A stretch of DNA of 64,000 bases from Psychrobacillus sp042945595 (GCF_042945595.1 NZ_CP168493.1:1116001-1180000); one strand, 5' to 3'; shown: positions 8,749 to 18,071, counted from the first letter of the stretch. Numbers and translations are program-made. Notes: generated by a model not told the origin, from the letters alone.

Positions 8749-9677
8749 TGATTGAGATTCAAGGATTAACGAAAAAATACGGTTCCTTTTATGCTTTAAA
8801 TGATTTGAACCTCACTTTAAATGAAGGAACAGTATTCGGGTTTGTTGGGGCAAATGGAGCAGGCAAGTCTACGACATTTTCTATACTTGCAACGCTTTTG
8901 CAGCCAACTGCAGGAGATGCTTTTGTTAATGGAAAAAGTGTGAAAACGGAAGCGCATGAAGTTCGCAAGCAAATAGGTTATATGCCAGACTTTTTTGGTG
9001 TTTATGACCAATTAAAAGCAAATGAGTATTTAGATTTTTATGGTGCAAGTTACGGAATAGCAGAATCTGAAAGAGAGAAGTTAATACCTCAATTATTAGA
9101 GCTTGTTAACTTAACACATAAGCGCTATGAATACGTTGATCTGTTATCACGTGGTATGAAACAACGTTTATGTTTGGCACGTGCACTTATACATGATCCT
9201 AAAGTGTTAATACTGGATGAACCTGCTTCTGGACTTGACCCTCGCGCACGAGTGGAAATGAGGGATATTTTAAGGCAATTAAAAGATATGGGGAAAACAA
9301 TTTTAATCTCTTCACATATATTGCCAGAGCTTGCCGAAATGTGCGATGAGATTGGTGTTATCGACGGCGGGAGACTAATTGCACATGGTTCGGTTGAGGA
9401 AATCCAAGCCCAACTTGCAGGAGAAAGAAAAATTACCGTAAAAATAAAAGGATTATTAGAAAATGCAGTTAAATTTTTTGAAGAAGATCCTTTTGCTTCC
9501 AAAGTAGAAATACAGCTAGAGAAAAATAGTATTATTTTTAATTATCGGGGAACAGAAGAAGATCAAATTAACTTATTGAAGAAAGCTTTGGAGCATAACT
9601 TAAGGGTTATTTCTTTCTCAGAAGCAGAAACCAACCTTGAAGATGTCTTTATGGAAATTACGAAAGGGGCGAAATAA
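8748..9677 (+). CDS. ABC transporter ATP-binding protein
   Basis: A 309-residue nucleotide-binding subunit of the ABC-2 type. The Walker A motif is GANGAGKST at 34-42, the signature LSRGMKQ at 133-139, Walker B VLILDEP at 153-159, and the switch histidine is in ISSHIL. The C-terminal 90 residues resemble the extension of CcmA/NatA-like exporters. The start codon overlaps the upstream stop by one base, and the permease gene begins one base after its stop. The substrate is unknown. All ATPase motifs are intact, so this part of the operon looks functional although the genes after the permease are broken. Confidence 0.93.
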   Translation: MIEIQGLTKKYGSFYALNDLNLTLNEGTVFGFVGANGAGKSTTFSILATLLQPTAGDAFVNGKSVKTEAHEVRKQIGYMPDFFGVYDQLKANEYLDFYGASYGIAESEREKLIPQLLELVNLTHKRYEYVDLLSRGMKQRLCLARALIHDPKVLILDEPASGLDPRARVEMRDILRQLKDMGKTILISSHILPELAEMCDEIGVIDGGRLIAHGSVEEIQAQLAGERKITVKIKGLLENAVKFFEEDPFASKVEIQLEKNSIIFNYRGTEEDQINLLKKALEHNLRVISFSEAETNLEDVFMEITKGAK

Positions 9678-9678
9678 A

Positions 9679-10521
9679 ATGAAACCTTCCTTTTCAAATC
9701 CGGTATTAAAAAAAGAGATTAAATTACGCTTTCGTTCGCTTAAAAGCTTTACTGGGATTCTTTTTTATTTAATTGCGATGTGTATTTTTGTCTTTGGCTT
9801 TATTATGCTTACTACATCCTTTACAGGTATTGGTTATTTCCGGCCAGAAGAAAGCTTTTTTATGTTTGCTATGCTGACGTATATTCAACTAGGGCTTATT
9901 CTCTTTATTACCCCAGGCTTAACGGCAGGTGCAATTAGTACGGAGCGTGAGAAACAAACATTAAACATTTTACTAACAACGTCTCAAACTTCGTTTCAAA
10001 TCATTATGGGAAAATTAACGTCGTCAATTGCATTTCTTCTTTTGTTATTAGTGGCTGGCCTACCTATTTATAGTTTAGTTTTCCTTTTTGGTGGAGTATC
10101 TCCAAGTCAGCTTGGAATCATTTTCTTATTCTTCTTTTTAACAATGCTTGCTATTGGCGGGATAGGAATTATGTATTCCACGATTATTCGTAAAACGATT
10201 GTAGCAATGATTGCAACGTATGGAACAATGATTTTCCTAACTGCTGTTACCGGTTTTATTTATCTAGTCATAACAGGGATGAATAGTATGGTAACCGGAA
10301 CACTCACTTCATCGCCAATTGGTCACTTTTTTGCAAGTATTAATCCGATAGTTTTAATGCTTACACTTATTTCTCAAGGTTCGGATAGTTTTATTAGTCA
10401 ATCTACTCTTGTTGACTTTCCAATTTGGGCTGGATATACGATTTTTTATGTTTGTGTTACGGTATTAACTATTTTTATTGCTGTGAAAAAACTGCGCGTT
10501 AACATGAAACGTGCTAAATGA
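9679..10521 (+). CDS. ABC-2 type permease
   Basis: A 280-residue integral membrane protein with about six hydrophobic segments. It has the EREKQTLNILLTT block, which is common in ABC-2 permeases of the YhaP/GldF kind. The frame is open from 9637 inside the ATPase gene, but ATG 9679 follows a GGGGCG ribosome site and gives the normal N-terminus MKPSFSNPVLKKE. It forms the membrane part of the exporter with the preceding ATPase. What is moved is unknown. Confidence 0.9.
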   Translation: MKPSFSNPVLKKEIKLRFRSLKSFTGILFYLIAMCIFVFGFIMLTTSFTGIGYFRPEESFFMFAMLTYIQLGLILFITPGLTAGAISTEREKQTLNILLTTSQTSFQIIMGKLTSSIAFLLLLLVAGLPIYSLVFLFGGVSPSQLGIIFLFFFLTMLAIGGIGIMYSTIIRKTIVAMIATYGTMIFLTAVTGFIYLVITGMNSMVTGTLTSSPIGHFFASINPIVLMLTLISQGSDSFISQSTLVDFPIWAGYTIFYVCVTVLTIFIAVKKLRVNMKRAK

Positions 10522-10544
10522 GGAGTAAACTAAGATAAGTGCTA

Positions 10545-11352
10545 CGATAAACTTATACGTTTTGTTCAAAAAGCGAGACTTAGACTTGCTATCGAGCATT
10601 ATATAGTAATGCTTCAAGCAGCATTATTTGTTGGATTTTCTTCTGCAGCGTCTATTCTATTTGTTTCTCGCTTATTTGTGTTTCCATACTATATAGGAAC
10701 TGCCATAATTGTCGGAGTTCTTGATTTTTTATCGTTTTTTTATATGCATTTTGGATAAGACCTTCGAAGGAATATGCTTAACAAAAATTAGATTACTTTT
10801 TTCCAGATAATATATTAATTACCGCTATATCTTTTTTTCCTGAAAAATCTAAGCTTAAAAAAGGTTTGCTAGAAAAGGCAGAGCGAGAAAGCAAAGAAGC
10901 ATTTAGGAAATTTAAACAACGTGAAAAACATTATTTCCAGCCTTAATGGATTTTAGGATGTGTACTTGCTTTTGCTGTTGTACTTGTTTTGTATGCATTT
11001 CCTGCTGCAACCCAATTAGAAGCAAAAGTTAGAAAAAGATCATCAAGTTGTCAATGAAATGAAAAAAGGAACTGGTAAAGTCTGTAAAGAAGGATTTGAA
11101 GGAATTAAAAGAAAAACGGAAAGAAGTAAATACGGCGGAAGAAGAATTACGTGAAGTAGTGAAAAAGCAAAAAGAATTGGCTTTAAAAGAACAGAAGCTT
11201 GGAAGAACAGAACTTTCAGAACAAGAGGGATCCACGGATTCCTCTTTAACAGCAGAGGAACAAAAAGAACTAGCTTCCATAGAGGATGTAAACAATACTT
11301 TAGCGAAAAGTGCCTCTTCTATTCAAACTGCGCTAAGTAAAACGGGTAAATA
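10545..11352 (+). pseudogene. Broken gene for a membrane protein with a coiled-coil region
   Basis: Frame-by-frame reading gives pieces of one protein interrupted by stops and shifts. A hydrophobic piece, VMLQAALFVGFSSAAS and on, stops at 10758. A piece with ITAISFFPEKSKLKKG and a KAERESKEAFRKFKQREKHYF tail stops near 10945. A membrane segment, ILGCVLAFAVVLVLYAFPA, follows. After an extra A near 11060, a Lys/Glu-rich coiled coil (11096-11352) ends in a stop. The reading order is collinear, so this is a decayed gene, not random sequence. It was probably the operon partner of the ABC proteins upstream. Confidence 0.75.
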
Positions 11353-11846
11353 ATTCCTATTTTTTGCAAACCAGATAGCTCAAGGAAATTCGAACTCAAC
11401 TAATAATGATAAAAGTAATTCCGGAAAATCGGAGGCTGGAAAACAAGAAAAATCGGACTCTGGTGAAAGTAAAGGTGACGATGAAAAAGGTAAAAGCCAG
11501 AGTAAAGGGCAAGGACAGAGACAAGGACAAGGGCTATTCGGGGCTTCCACTTGCATATGAACGCTTAGCTCCATTAAAGCTTCAGTGGAAGCATGTGATT
11601 TTATTGACGGATGGGCAATCTTATACAAATAGTGACTTTCAAACGTTAATAGAAGAAGGCGCTAAAAACAATATAACTATTTCTACTATGGCAATCGGTC
11701 AAGTTGAGGACAGAAGATTACTGGAAAGTTTAGCGGAGATGGGAGCGGGGACCTTCTACGATGTGGCAGATGAATCAACCATTCCTGCTATTATGTCCAC
11801 GGAAACAGCGATGATATCGCGCACATATGTTGAAGATAACCCATAA
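11353..11846 (+). pseudogene. Remnant of a vWA-domain protein
   Basis: A Lys/Ser/Gly/Gln-rich linker (11416-11535) in one frame is followed, in another frame, by the C-terminal half of a von Willebrand A domain: HVILLTDGQSYTNSDF, ISTMAIGQVEDRRLLESLA, then GAGTFYDVADESTIPAIMS and a final RTYVEDNP. The N-terminal half with the DxSxS MIDAS motif is absent. The junction looks like an internal deletion that joined the linker to the vWA tail. Related intact proteins are large envelope proteins in operons with ABC genes (inference from motif memory). Confidence 0.75.
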
Positions 11847-11998
11847 TCCGACACAAGATTACCGCAAAAATGGATCGTGAAGTGACGCAGTCACTTCACG
11901 ATCCATTTTTGCGGTAATAGTGTAGCCAGTGTTTCGTCCAAAGCACTCAGGAAATAGTAAAGACCAGGTGCATTTGAAGTACGCTTTCGTTTTTCTTA
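11847..11998 (+). repeat. 3'-UTR repeat element, copy A
   Basis: Member of the nine-copy family (A-I). It runs from CACAAGATTACCG through a hairpin to GTCCAAAGCACTCAG, TAGTAAAGACCAGGTGCA and CGCTTTCGTTTTTCTTA. The final TTA (11996-11998) is the complement of the stop codon of the minus-strand MFS gene. Read on the minus strand the element begins at that stop and ends with a terminator hairpin. Confidence 0.85.
11859..11917 (-). terminator. Terminator hairpin of copy A (MFS gene)
   Basis: Perfect 28-base arms (11859-11886 and 11890-11917) surround the loop GCA. The inner arms read TGGATCGTGAAGTGAC / GTCACTTCACGATCCA, with T-runs on both strands, so it may stop transcription in both directions. 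Confidence 0.85.
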
Positions 11999-13177
11999 AA
12001 TAATCGGTTTTTTCTTTTTTATCCAAACGAATGTTACACCCCAAGCACATAGTAAAATAACGGAACCAACCATAAACGGAAGGTTGATGTTAATATCGAA
12101 AAACGTCCCAGCAAGCGCGGGCCCGATCATATTACCTAAACTCATATAAGCATTATTCATACCTGCAGCAAACCCTTGTTCATCTCCTGCTAACTTGGAA
12201 ACAACGGTATTAACTGATGGTCGGATAAGGGTAGTTGCAGTCGAAAAGATTGCCGCTACGATCAATACAAGCCAGAAACCGTTTACTAAGAAGAATAGTA
12301 AAAGTGCAAGTGCAGCTACAAATAAGTTGACTAAAATAACATTTAATTCTCCAAAACGTTTAAATAACTTTCCTACAACGACAGATTGGACAATTACACC
12401 GATAAATCCTCCAACTGTTAAAACAATCGCAATATCTTGTGGAGTGTAGTTATATTTATGATTCACATACAAAGAAAAGGTTGTTTGGAAATTGGCAATG
12501 CCAAATGAGAAAACAAAGATGATGATTAACATGATAAAATAAGGTGTTTTAACAGATTTTTTCATTTGAACTAATATATTATCACGTTTTTTCTTATCAC
12601 GAGCAATTGCTGAAACTGCATTTTTAATATCGGGTAAAATGAAAAAAGAGATAATTGCAGAAAGGAATGCAACTAAAGAAGCCATATAAAATGGGAAGGT
12701 TAAACTAACATTCGCCAAAAATCCACCTAAAGCAGGTCCGATCATGAAACCAAGTGACATCGAGGCACCTATTAAGCCCATTCCTCGTCCACGAGTTTCA
12801 ATCGTTGTGAGGTCCGCAACAAATGCCATGGTTGCCGGAATTAAGAAAGCTCCCCCAATACCGCTAATAAAACGTGCAACATAAAGCATCCATTCATGAG
12901 TAGCAAACCCAAACCACAATTGTGAGGCTGAAAAGATTACTAATCCCATTATAATAAGTTTTTTTCGTCCAAGCGAATCCGATAAATCTCCAGCTAAAGG
13001 TGAAAATAAAAATTGTCCTAAAGCGAAGGAAGCAATAATAAAACCAAGTGCTTGACCTGCAACACCGAACGTTTGTAAATATTGAGGCATTACCGGAATA
13101 ACTAGACCTATTCCTGCAGTTGCAATAAACATATTGAACATTAGTATGTAAAGTGCAAATTGATTAGATTTCTTCAA
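11996..13177 (-). CDS. MFS multidrug-type efflux transporter
   Basis: A 393-residue protein with about twelve membrane helices. MFS motif A is GDLSDSLGRKK (between helices 2 and 3), and the antiporter motif C is GFMIGPALGG in helix 5, a hallmark of drug:H+ antiporters such as Bmr, Blt and NorA. The substrate cannot be told from sequence. It starts with TTG 13177, ten bases after an AGGTAGGA ribosome site. It is monocistronic, on the minus strand, and its stop codon is part of repeat copy A. Confidence 0.88.
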   Translation of the reverse strand: MKKSNQFALYILMFNMFIATAGIGLVIPVMPQYLQTFGVAGQALGFIIASFALGQFLFSPLAGDLSDSLGRKKLIIMGLVIFSASQLWFGFATHEWMLYVARFISGIGGAFLIPATMAFVADLTTIETRGRGMGLIGASMSLGFMIGPALGGFLANVSLTFPFYMASLVAFLSAIISFFILPDIKNAVSAIARDKKKRDNILVQMKKSVKTPYFIMLIIIFVFSFGIANFQTTFSLYVNHKYNYTPQDIAIVLTVGGFIGVIVQSVVVGKLFKRFGELNVILVNLFVAALALLLFFLVNGFWLVLIVAAIFSTATTLIRPSVNTVVSKLAGDEQGFAAGMNNAYMSLGNMIGPALAGTFFDININLPFMVGSVILLCAWGVTFVWIKKKKPII

Positions 13178-13293
13178 CGTGTATTTCCTACCTTCTCATT
13201 CATTCTTATAAGCGTCTATCGATTCTAACATATTCTCTAAAAAATAAAAACCTTCGTGTCACGAAAAAATATGAATTGCTTTTTTGCCAAAAG

Positions 13294-13334
13294 AAAATCT
13301 AGAATCGTCTTTAAAAAGACGATTCTAGATTTTA
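13294..13334 (-). terminator. Terminator of the pot operon
   Basis: A perfect hairpin, AAAATCTAGAATCGTCTT and its complement around TAAA, covers the potD stop codon. A smaller hairpin, TTCGTG/CACGAA, lies at 13253-13265 with flanking A/T runs. Confidence 0.85.
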
Positions 13335-14405
13335 GTTTGTCCCCATCTTAAATTTTAAAAACAACTCGTTATATTCCCCAAGCATCTTAAGACCAAGATC
13401 ATTGTATACTTCTAAGTTATCACGCATTTCTTCCGTTGGATAAAAACGTTCATCGGAAGTCACTTCTTCATCCATTAACCCCATTGCAGCTTTATTGGGA
13501 GTAGAATAGCCAACGTAATCCGCATTTTGTGCAGCTATTTCTGCATTTAACATAAAGTTAATAAAGGCATGAGCACCTTCTATATTGGCAGCTGTTTTAG
13601 GAATAACCATATTATCAAACCATAAATTGGATCCTTCCTCTGGTACAGCATAGTCTAACTCTTCATTTTCCGACATCATATCTGCAGCTTGACCAGACCA
13701 AGTAAGCGCAACAGGCGCTTCCCCATTAACCATTAACTGAGTTACTTCATCCCCAATAATTGCTTTTACATTTGGAGTAAGCTTTTTCAACTTAGCAGAT
13801 GCTTCTTGTAGTACTTTATCATCTGTTGAGTTTAATGAATAACCTAAGCTATTTAAGCCCATTCCAATTACTTCGCGAGCACCATCAACTAATAGAACTT
13901 GACCTTTTAAGGATGGATCCCATAGATCATCCCAACTTTCAAAAGTTTGTCCTTTCAGAAGGGTAGGATTAAAGACGATTCCTACAGTTCCCCAAAAATA
14001 AGGAAGGGAATATTCATTTTTTGGATCAAAGGATAAATTCAAAAAATATGGATCAATATTTTTTATGTTTGGGATTTTCGAATGATCGATCGGTAGAAGT
14101 AAATGGTTTTTTTTCATTTTTTCAATTGCATATTCAGAAGGTACGGCAATATCGTATGAAGTACCACCTTGTTCTATTTTCGTCATCATGGCTTCATTCG
14201 AATCAAACGTTTCGTATACAACTCGATATCCAGATTCTTCTTCGAATTGTTTAATTAGATCTGGATCAATATATTCTCCCCAGTTATAAATAGTAACCGT
14301 ATCACTCCCAGCTTTTCCAGAACTTTTATCCAAATAATCATTTGCAACAAATAGTAAAGCACATGCAATTACTATAGAAACAATCGCATTAATAATGTCT
14401 TTCAT
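13332..14405 (-). CDS. potD: Spermidine/putrescine-binding protein PotD
   Basis: A 357-residue extracytoplasmic solute-binding protein of the polyamine ABC importer. The family block TVTIYNWGEYIDPDLIKQFEEE begins near residue 37. It also has GQVLLVDGAREVIGMGL and an ALTWSGQAADMM region. The N-terminus has a hydrophobic helix (about 7-22) but no lipobox cysteine, which is unusual for a Gram-positive binding protein. It may stay anchored by an uncleaved helix. The ATG start overlaps the potC stop by four bases (ATGA). It is the last gene of potABCD. Confidence 0.93.
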   Translation of the reverse strand: MKDIINAIVSIVIACALLFVANDYLDKSSGKAGSDTVTIYNWGEYIDPDLIKQFEEESGYRVVYETFDSNEAMMTKIEQGGTSYDIAVPSEYAIEKMKKNHLLLPIDHSKIPNIKNIDPYFLNLSFDPKNEYSLPYFWGTVGIVFNPTLLKGQTFESWDDLWDPSLKGQVLLVDGAREVIGMGLNSLGYSLNSTDDKVLQEASAKLKKLTPNVKAIIGDEVTQLMVNGEAPVALTWSGQAADMMSENEELDYAVPEEGSNLWFDNMVIPKTAANIEGAHAFINFMLNAEIAAQNADYVGYSTPNKAAMGLMDEEVTSDERFYPTEEMRDNLEVYNDLGLKMLGEYNELFLKFKMGTN

Positions 14406-15205
14406 TTTCGTCCCCCCATTCCAACAGGGTTTTTCCCACGCTGACTAATAAAGTAATAACCCACAACTAGAATAAGTGTCACAATAAAAATAATCCCAGA
14501 AAGTGCATTAATCGTTAATGTAACTCCTGTACGTGCCATCGAGTAAATTTCAACAGAAAGGGTACTAAACCCATTTCCAGTTACAAAAAAGGTAACGGCG
14601 AAATCATCTAATGAGTAAGTAAGTGCCATGAAAAATCCTGCAAATATACCTGGTTTAATAAAAGGAATAATAACTCGTGTGAAAATATCTCGTCTAGTGG
14701 CACCAAGATCCGCAGCAGCATCAATTAGTGAACTGTTCATTTCTTGTAGCTTTGGTAAAACCATCAGTATAACAATTGGAATACTAAATGCAATATGTGA
14801 CAGCAGCACGGATGCAAATCCCAATTTAACACCAACCATCGTAAATAAAATTAAGAAGGAAGCTCCAATGACTACGTCAGGGCTAACAATTAATACGTTA
14901 TTTAGCGATAAAATGGAATTACGGATTGACTTATTTCTCATATAAACGATGCCAATGGAACCGAAAACACCGATTATCGTTGCAAGTAGTGCAGATAATA
15001 AAGCGACAATAACCGTATTAATAAGAATCATGATAAGACGAGTATCTGAAAATACAGCTGCATAATGCTCCCACGTGAATGATTCAAAATTATTCATAGC
15101 ACCGCCGCTATTGAATGAATAAAAGATTAAATAGAGAATCGGAGCATACAACACGATAAAAACGAGGGCTAAGTATAGCTTTGCTGATTTACTTATTTTT
15201 TCCAT
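14402..15205 (-). CDS. potC: Spermidine/putrescine ABC permease PotC
   Basis: A 267-residue inner-membrane permease with six predicted helices. It has the binding-protein-dependent transport loop DAAADLGATRRDIFTRVIIP (EAA motif) that docks onto PotA. The start overlaps potB by 17 bases, and the end overlaps potD. Length and the N-terminal LYLALVFIVLYAPILYLIFYSF are typical of PotC. Confidence 0.94.
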   Translation of the reverse strand: MEKISKSAKLYLALVFIVLYAPILYLIFYSFNSGGAMNNFESFTWEHYAAVFSDTRLIMILINTVIVALLSALLATIIGVFGSIGIVYMRNKSIRNSILSLNNVLIVSPDVVIGASFLILFTMVGVKLGFASVLLSHIAFSIPIVILMVLPKLQEMNSSLIDAAADLGATRRDIFTRVIIPFIKPGIFAGFFMALTYSLDDFAVTFFVTGNGFSTLSVEIYSMARTGVTLTINALSGIIFIVTLILVVGYYFISQRGKNPVGMGGRK

Positions 15206-16013
15206 GAGAAGTAGCCCCCTTATCTCGTTGTCCTGTAATGATCATAATGATAACCATAAAAATGATTAAGAAAACGGCAATGGTTGAACCCATTCCCCAG
15301 TTTTGTGTAACTAAAAATTGCTGCTCAATCGCAGTTCCTAAAGTAATAACCTTGTTCCCAGCGATTAATCGAGTAATCATAAAGAGGGAAAGGGAAGGAA
15401 TAAATACTGCTTGTATCCCAGCTTTTACACCGTTTATTGTTAAAGGGAAAATTACTTTTGTAAAGGTAGTCCAACTAGATGCCCCTAAATCTCTACTTGC
15501 ATCTATAAAAGAAGGATTTAACTTATCTAGCGCATTAAAAATAGGTAAAATCATAAATGGAATGAAAATATAAACAGATACAAAGATAAAACTAAAATCC
15601 GTAAATAATATTTGTTTACCTCCAATGCCAAACACATTTAAAAATGCATTAATTGGCCCGTATAAACCGAAAATCCCAATGAAAGCGTACGTTTTAAGAA
15701 GTAGATTAATCCAAGAAGGAATAATGATTAACAATAACCATAATTGTTTATGCTTCGTTTTTGTCAGCCAATATGCAGTTGGATAAGCAATTATTAAAGA
15801 AAATAACGTTATTAAAAATGCATACCAAAATGAATTAATCGTCAATGTTAAATAAACAGATGTAAAGAAATTTTTATAGTTTTCTATTGAAAAGTGACCG
15901 TTTAAATCGAAGAAAGAGTAATAAGTGACTAATGCAATAGGTGCTATAACGAATAACACAATCCATGCAAAATATGGTACTAGATAAAGCGATTTTGTGT
16001 TTTTAGTTTGCAT
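15189..16013 (-). CDS. potB: Spermidine/putrescine ABC permease PotB
   Basis: A 274-residue permease with six helices and the EAA loop DASRDLGASSWTTFTKVIFP. It pairs with PotC to form the polyamine channel. The ATG start lies inside the end of potA (11-base overlap), showing tight translational coupling in the order potA-potB-potC-potD. Confidence 0.94.
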   Translation of the reverse strand: MQTKNTKSLYLVPYFAWIVLFVIAPIALVTYYSFFDLNGHFSIENYKNFFTSVYLTLTINSFWYAFLITLFSLIIAYPTAYWLTKTKHKQLWLLLIIIPSWINLLLKTYAFIGIFGLYGPINAFLNVFGIGGKQILFTDFSFIFVSVYIFIPFMILPIFNALDKLNPSFIDASRDLGASSWTTFTKVIFPLTINGVKAGIQAVFIPSLSLFMITRLIAGNKVITLGTAIEQQFLVTQNWGMGSTIAVFLIIFMVIIMIITGQRDKGATSHGKNK

Positions 16014-17109
16014 AAGCGTCTTCTCCGTATGATTCTAAACGTTTATCAAATTCCTCTTCTGTTTCATTCAATCGCATAACATGGATTGATTCTGGATCGA
16101 AATCTAAACCAATGAATTCGCCGACTTCTGCTTTTTTCGTAGAATGTACAAGCCATTCATTTCCTTCATCATCATAAGTGGAAAGTTCATAATGTACACC
16201 TCTAAATAATTGCGTATCCACTTTTACTTTCATCTTTCCTTTTTCCACACTTGTAATTTCTAAATCCTCCGGCCGGATTACAATATCAATATGTTCGTTA
16301 GGAGTAAGTCCTTTATCCACACATTCAAACTCTTTTCCACCAATTTGTACTCGGAAGTCCGCCACCATTGTTCCAGAAACAATATTAGATTCTCCAATAA
16401 AATCTGCTACAAATCGGTTAATAGGTTCATCGTAAATATCCATTGGCGTTCCACTTTGTTCAATATGACCTGCGTTCAATACGAAAATTTCGTCGGACAT
16501 TGCAAGCGCTTCTTCCTGATCATGCGTAACAAATATAAATGTTTTCCCTAAACGTTGCTGCAATTCACGAAGCTCATATTGCATTTCAGAACGAAGCTTT
16601 AAATCTAGAGCAGAAAGAGGTTCGTCCAGTAAGATAATTTCTGGATCGTTTACAATCGCTCGTGCAATTGCAACCCGTTGTCTCTGTCCACCTGACATTT
16701 CTGCAATTTCTCTGTTTTCATAACCACTTAAGTTGACAAATTTAAGTGCTTCTAGAACTTTTTGTTCAATTTCTTTTTTCCCTAATTTTTTAATACGAAG
16801 ACCAAATGCAACATTTTCAAATACATTTAAATGAGGAAATAATGCATAGTCTTGGAAGACAGTATTTACTTGCCGTTCATTAGCAGGGACGTTATTGATT
16901 AACTTTCCATTGAAATAAATGTTACCGCTGGAAGGCTGCATAAATCCCGCGATTAATCGCAGGATGGTAGTTTTCCCACAACCTGATGGTCCCAATAAAG
17001 TGTAAAATTTGCCACGTTCTAATTCAAAATTGATACTTTCTAATACCTTTGTATCTTCGTCGTAGGATTTTGAAACATTTTCGAAGCGAATAATAGATGT
17101 GTCTAACAT
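16003..17109 (-). CDS. potA: Spermidine/putrescine import ATPase PotA
   Basis: A 368-residue ABC ATPase. Walker A is GPSGCGKTT (40-48), the signature MSGGQRQRVAIARA, Walker B IILLDEPLSALD, and the switch VTHDQEEAL. A C-terminal TOBE-like regulatory domain spans about 280-350. The CUT1/POT-type layout, together with the downstream potBCD genes, supports polyamine uptake. The start ATG 17109 follows a GGAGG site. It is preceded by the regulator gene on the same strand with a 71-base gap, so the two may be co-transcribed. Confidence 0.94.
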   Translation of the reverse strand: MLDTSIIRFENVSKSYDEDTKVLESINFELERGKFYTLLGPSGCGKTTILRLIAGFMQPSSGNIYFNGKLINNVPANERQVNTVFQDYALFPHLNVFENVAFGLRIKKLGKKEIEQKVLEALKFVNLSGYENREIAEMSGGQRQRVAIARAIVNDPEIILLDEPLSALDLKLRSEMQYELRELQQRLGKTFIFVTHDQEEALAMSDEIFVLNAGHIEQSGTPMDIYDEPINRFVADFIGESNIVSGTMVADFRVQIGGKEFECVDKGLTPNEHIDIVIRPEDLEITSVEKGKMKVKVDTQLFRGVHYELSTYDDEGNEWLVHSTKKAEVGEFIGLDFDPESIHVMRLNETEEEFDKRLESYGEDAYAN

Positions 17110-17180
17110 AATAATCCTCCAATTTTTATAATAAATATCGATCTTTCTATTTGTGTACGTATTTATTCTTCTGCGCTTTA

Positions 17181-17723
17181 TTATAAATAAGAATTTGTAA
17201 CAACATAAATAACTTGTGATTCTTCATCGGATGTGTTTTCTAACAAATGCTCATCATAAGCTTCAAAATAAATAGACTCTCCTTTTGTAGCTGTATATTG
17301 CTGTTTGCCAAGTGTAAGTTTGATGTCCCCCTGTAAAACATAAATAAATGTCTCAGAAAGCGAAGGTTCAAATTGTTTGAACTGGCCTTTTTTACCTAAA
17401 GTAATATGAACTGGTTCCATTTCATTTTCATTGGACTCTGAAATAAGCCATTTTAGTTTGTAATTTTTGTCATCATCTTCAAAAATTATTTGCTCTTTTA
17501 TTGAAAAAACGACTTTTGTACGTGCATGTTCATCATTAAAGAAGTCTTTCGGTTTACAACCTAATACACTTAATATCGCAAAAAGTGTTTCGATAGAGGG
17601 TGAATTAATATCTCTTTCAAGTTGAGATATAAAACCTTTACTAAGATCTGTTCTTTCGCCTAGTTCTTCTTGAGTAAGTCCTTTTTCTAGACGTAATCGT
17701 TTAATCTTATTCCCTATTTGCAT
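17181..17723 (-). CDS. XRE-cupin transcriptional regulator of the pot operon
   Basis: A 180-residue PuuR-like regulator. The N-terminal helix-turn-helix is IKRLRLEKGLTQEELGERTD with SKGFISQLERDINSPS (about 5-60). The C-terminal cupin fold (about 110-175) includes ETFIYVLQGDIKL and YFEAYDEHLLENTSD. The frame is open to 17765, but ATG 17723 follows AAAGGAG and gives the usual N-terminus MQIGNKIKRL. Its position directly upstream of potABCD suggests it senses polyamines and controls the operon. Two palindromic sites in its own promoter suggest autoregulation. Confidence 0.88.
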   Translation of the reverse strand: MQIGNKIKRLRLEKGLTQEELGERTDLSKGFISQLERDINSPSIETLFAILSVLGCKPKDFFNDEHARTKVVFSIKEQIIFEDDDKNYKLKWLISESNENEMEPVHITLGKKGQFKQFEPSLSETFIYVLQGDIKLTLGKQQYTATKGESIYFEAYDEHLLENTSDEESQVIYVVTNSYL

Positions 17724-17768
17724 ATTAGAAACTCCTTTGAAAGTGAAATAACGTCCTATTTTCAAACA

Positions 17769-17809
17769 AAGTTTATTTTAACACAACTTTAAGTTTACTT
17801 TAACAACTT
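17769..17809. promoter_or_regulatory. Probable tandem operator for the XRE-cupin regulator
   Basis: Two adjacent near-identical sites: AAGTTTATTTTAACACAACTT (17769-17789) and AAGTTTACTTTAACAACTT (17791-17809). Each is an imperfect palindrome with AAGTT and AACTT ends. They lie 46-86 bases upstream of the regulator start. Assignment to this regulator is inference. Confidence 0.5.
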
Positions 17810-17864
17810 ATTTAAATAAATTCAAAAAAAGTTGCTCGTGTTTGTTTATAAGATAGTGAAGATA

Positions 17865-18003
17865 GAAAAAAGTGGATCGTGAAGTGACGCATACACTACA
17901 AAATCTACAATTCAAAAGGTAATAATGCTGCCAATGTTTCGTCCAAAGCACACTAGAAATGCTAAAGACAACATACTCTAAAAGGACTCTTGCGCTTTTC
18001 TAA
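17865..18003 (+). repeat. 3'-UTR repeat element, copy B (degenerate)
   Basis: It keeps GTGGATCGTGAAGTGACGCA (left hairpin arm only), GGTAATAATG, CCAATGTTTCGTCCAAAGCA, GCTAAAGACAACATAC and AAAAGGACTCTTGCGCTTTTC. The right hairpin arm is lost. It lies in the gap between the divergent regulator and ykuV genes (17724-18071), the only copy at a divergent junction. Confidence 0.75.
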
Positions 18004-18071
18004 GAAGAACAGTCAGTTTCCTAAAAAATGCATACAATAGCTGAGGACAATATAAAGAAGGAGTGACTTAA

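Noticed and set aside
11380..11628. Minus-strand frame with Pro/Cys/Ser-rich sequence
   Set aside because: Antisense shadow of the Lys/Ser/Gly-rich linker of the broken vWA gene.
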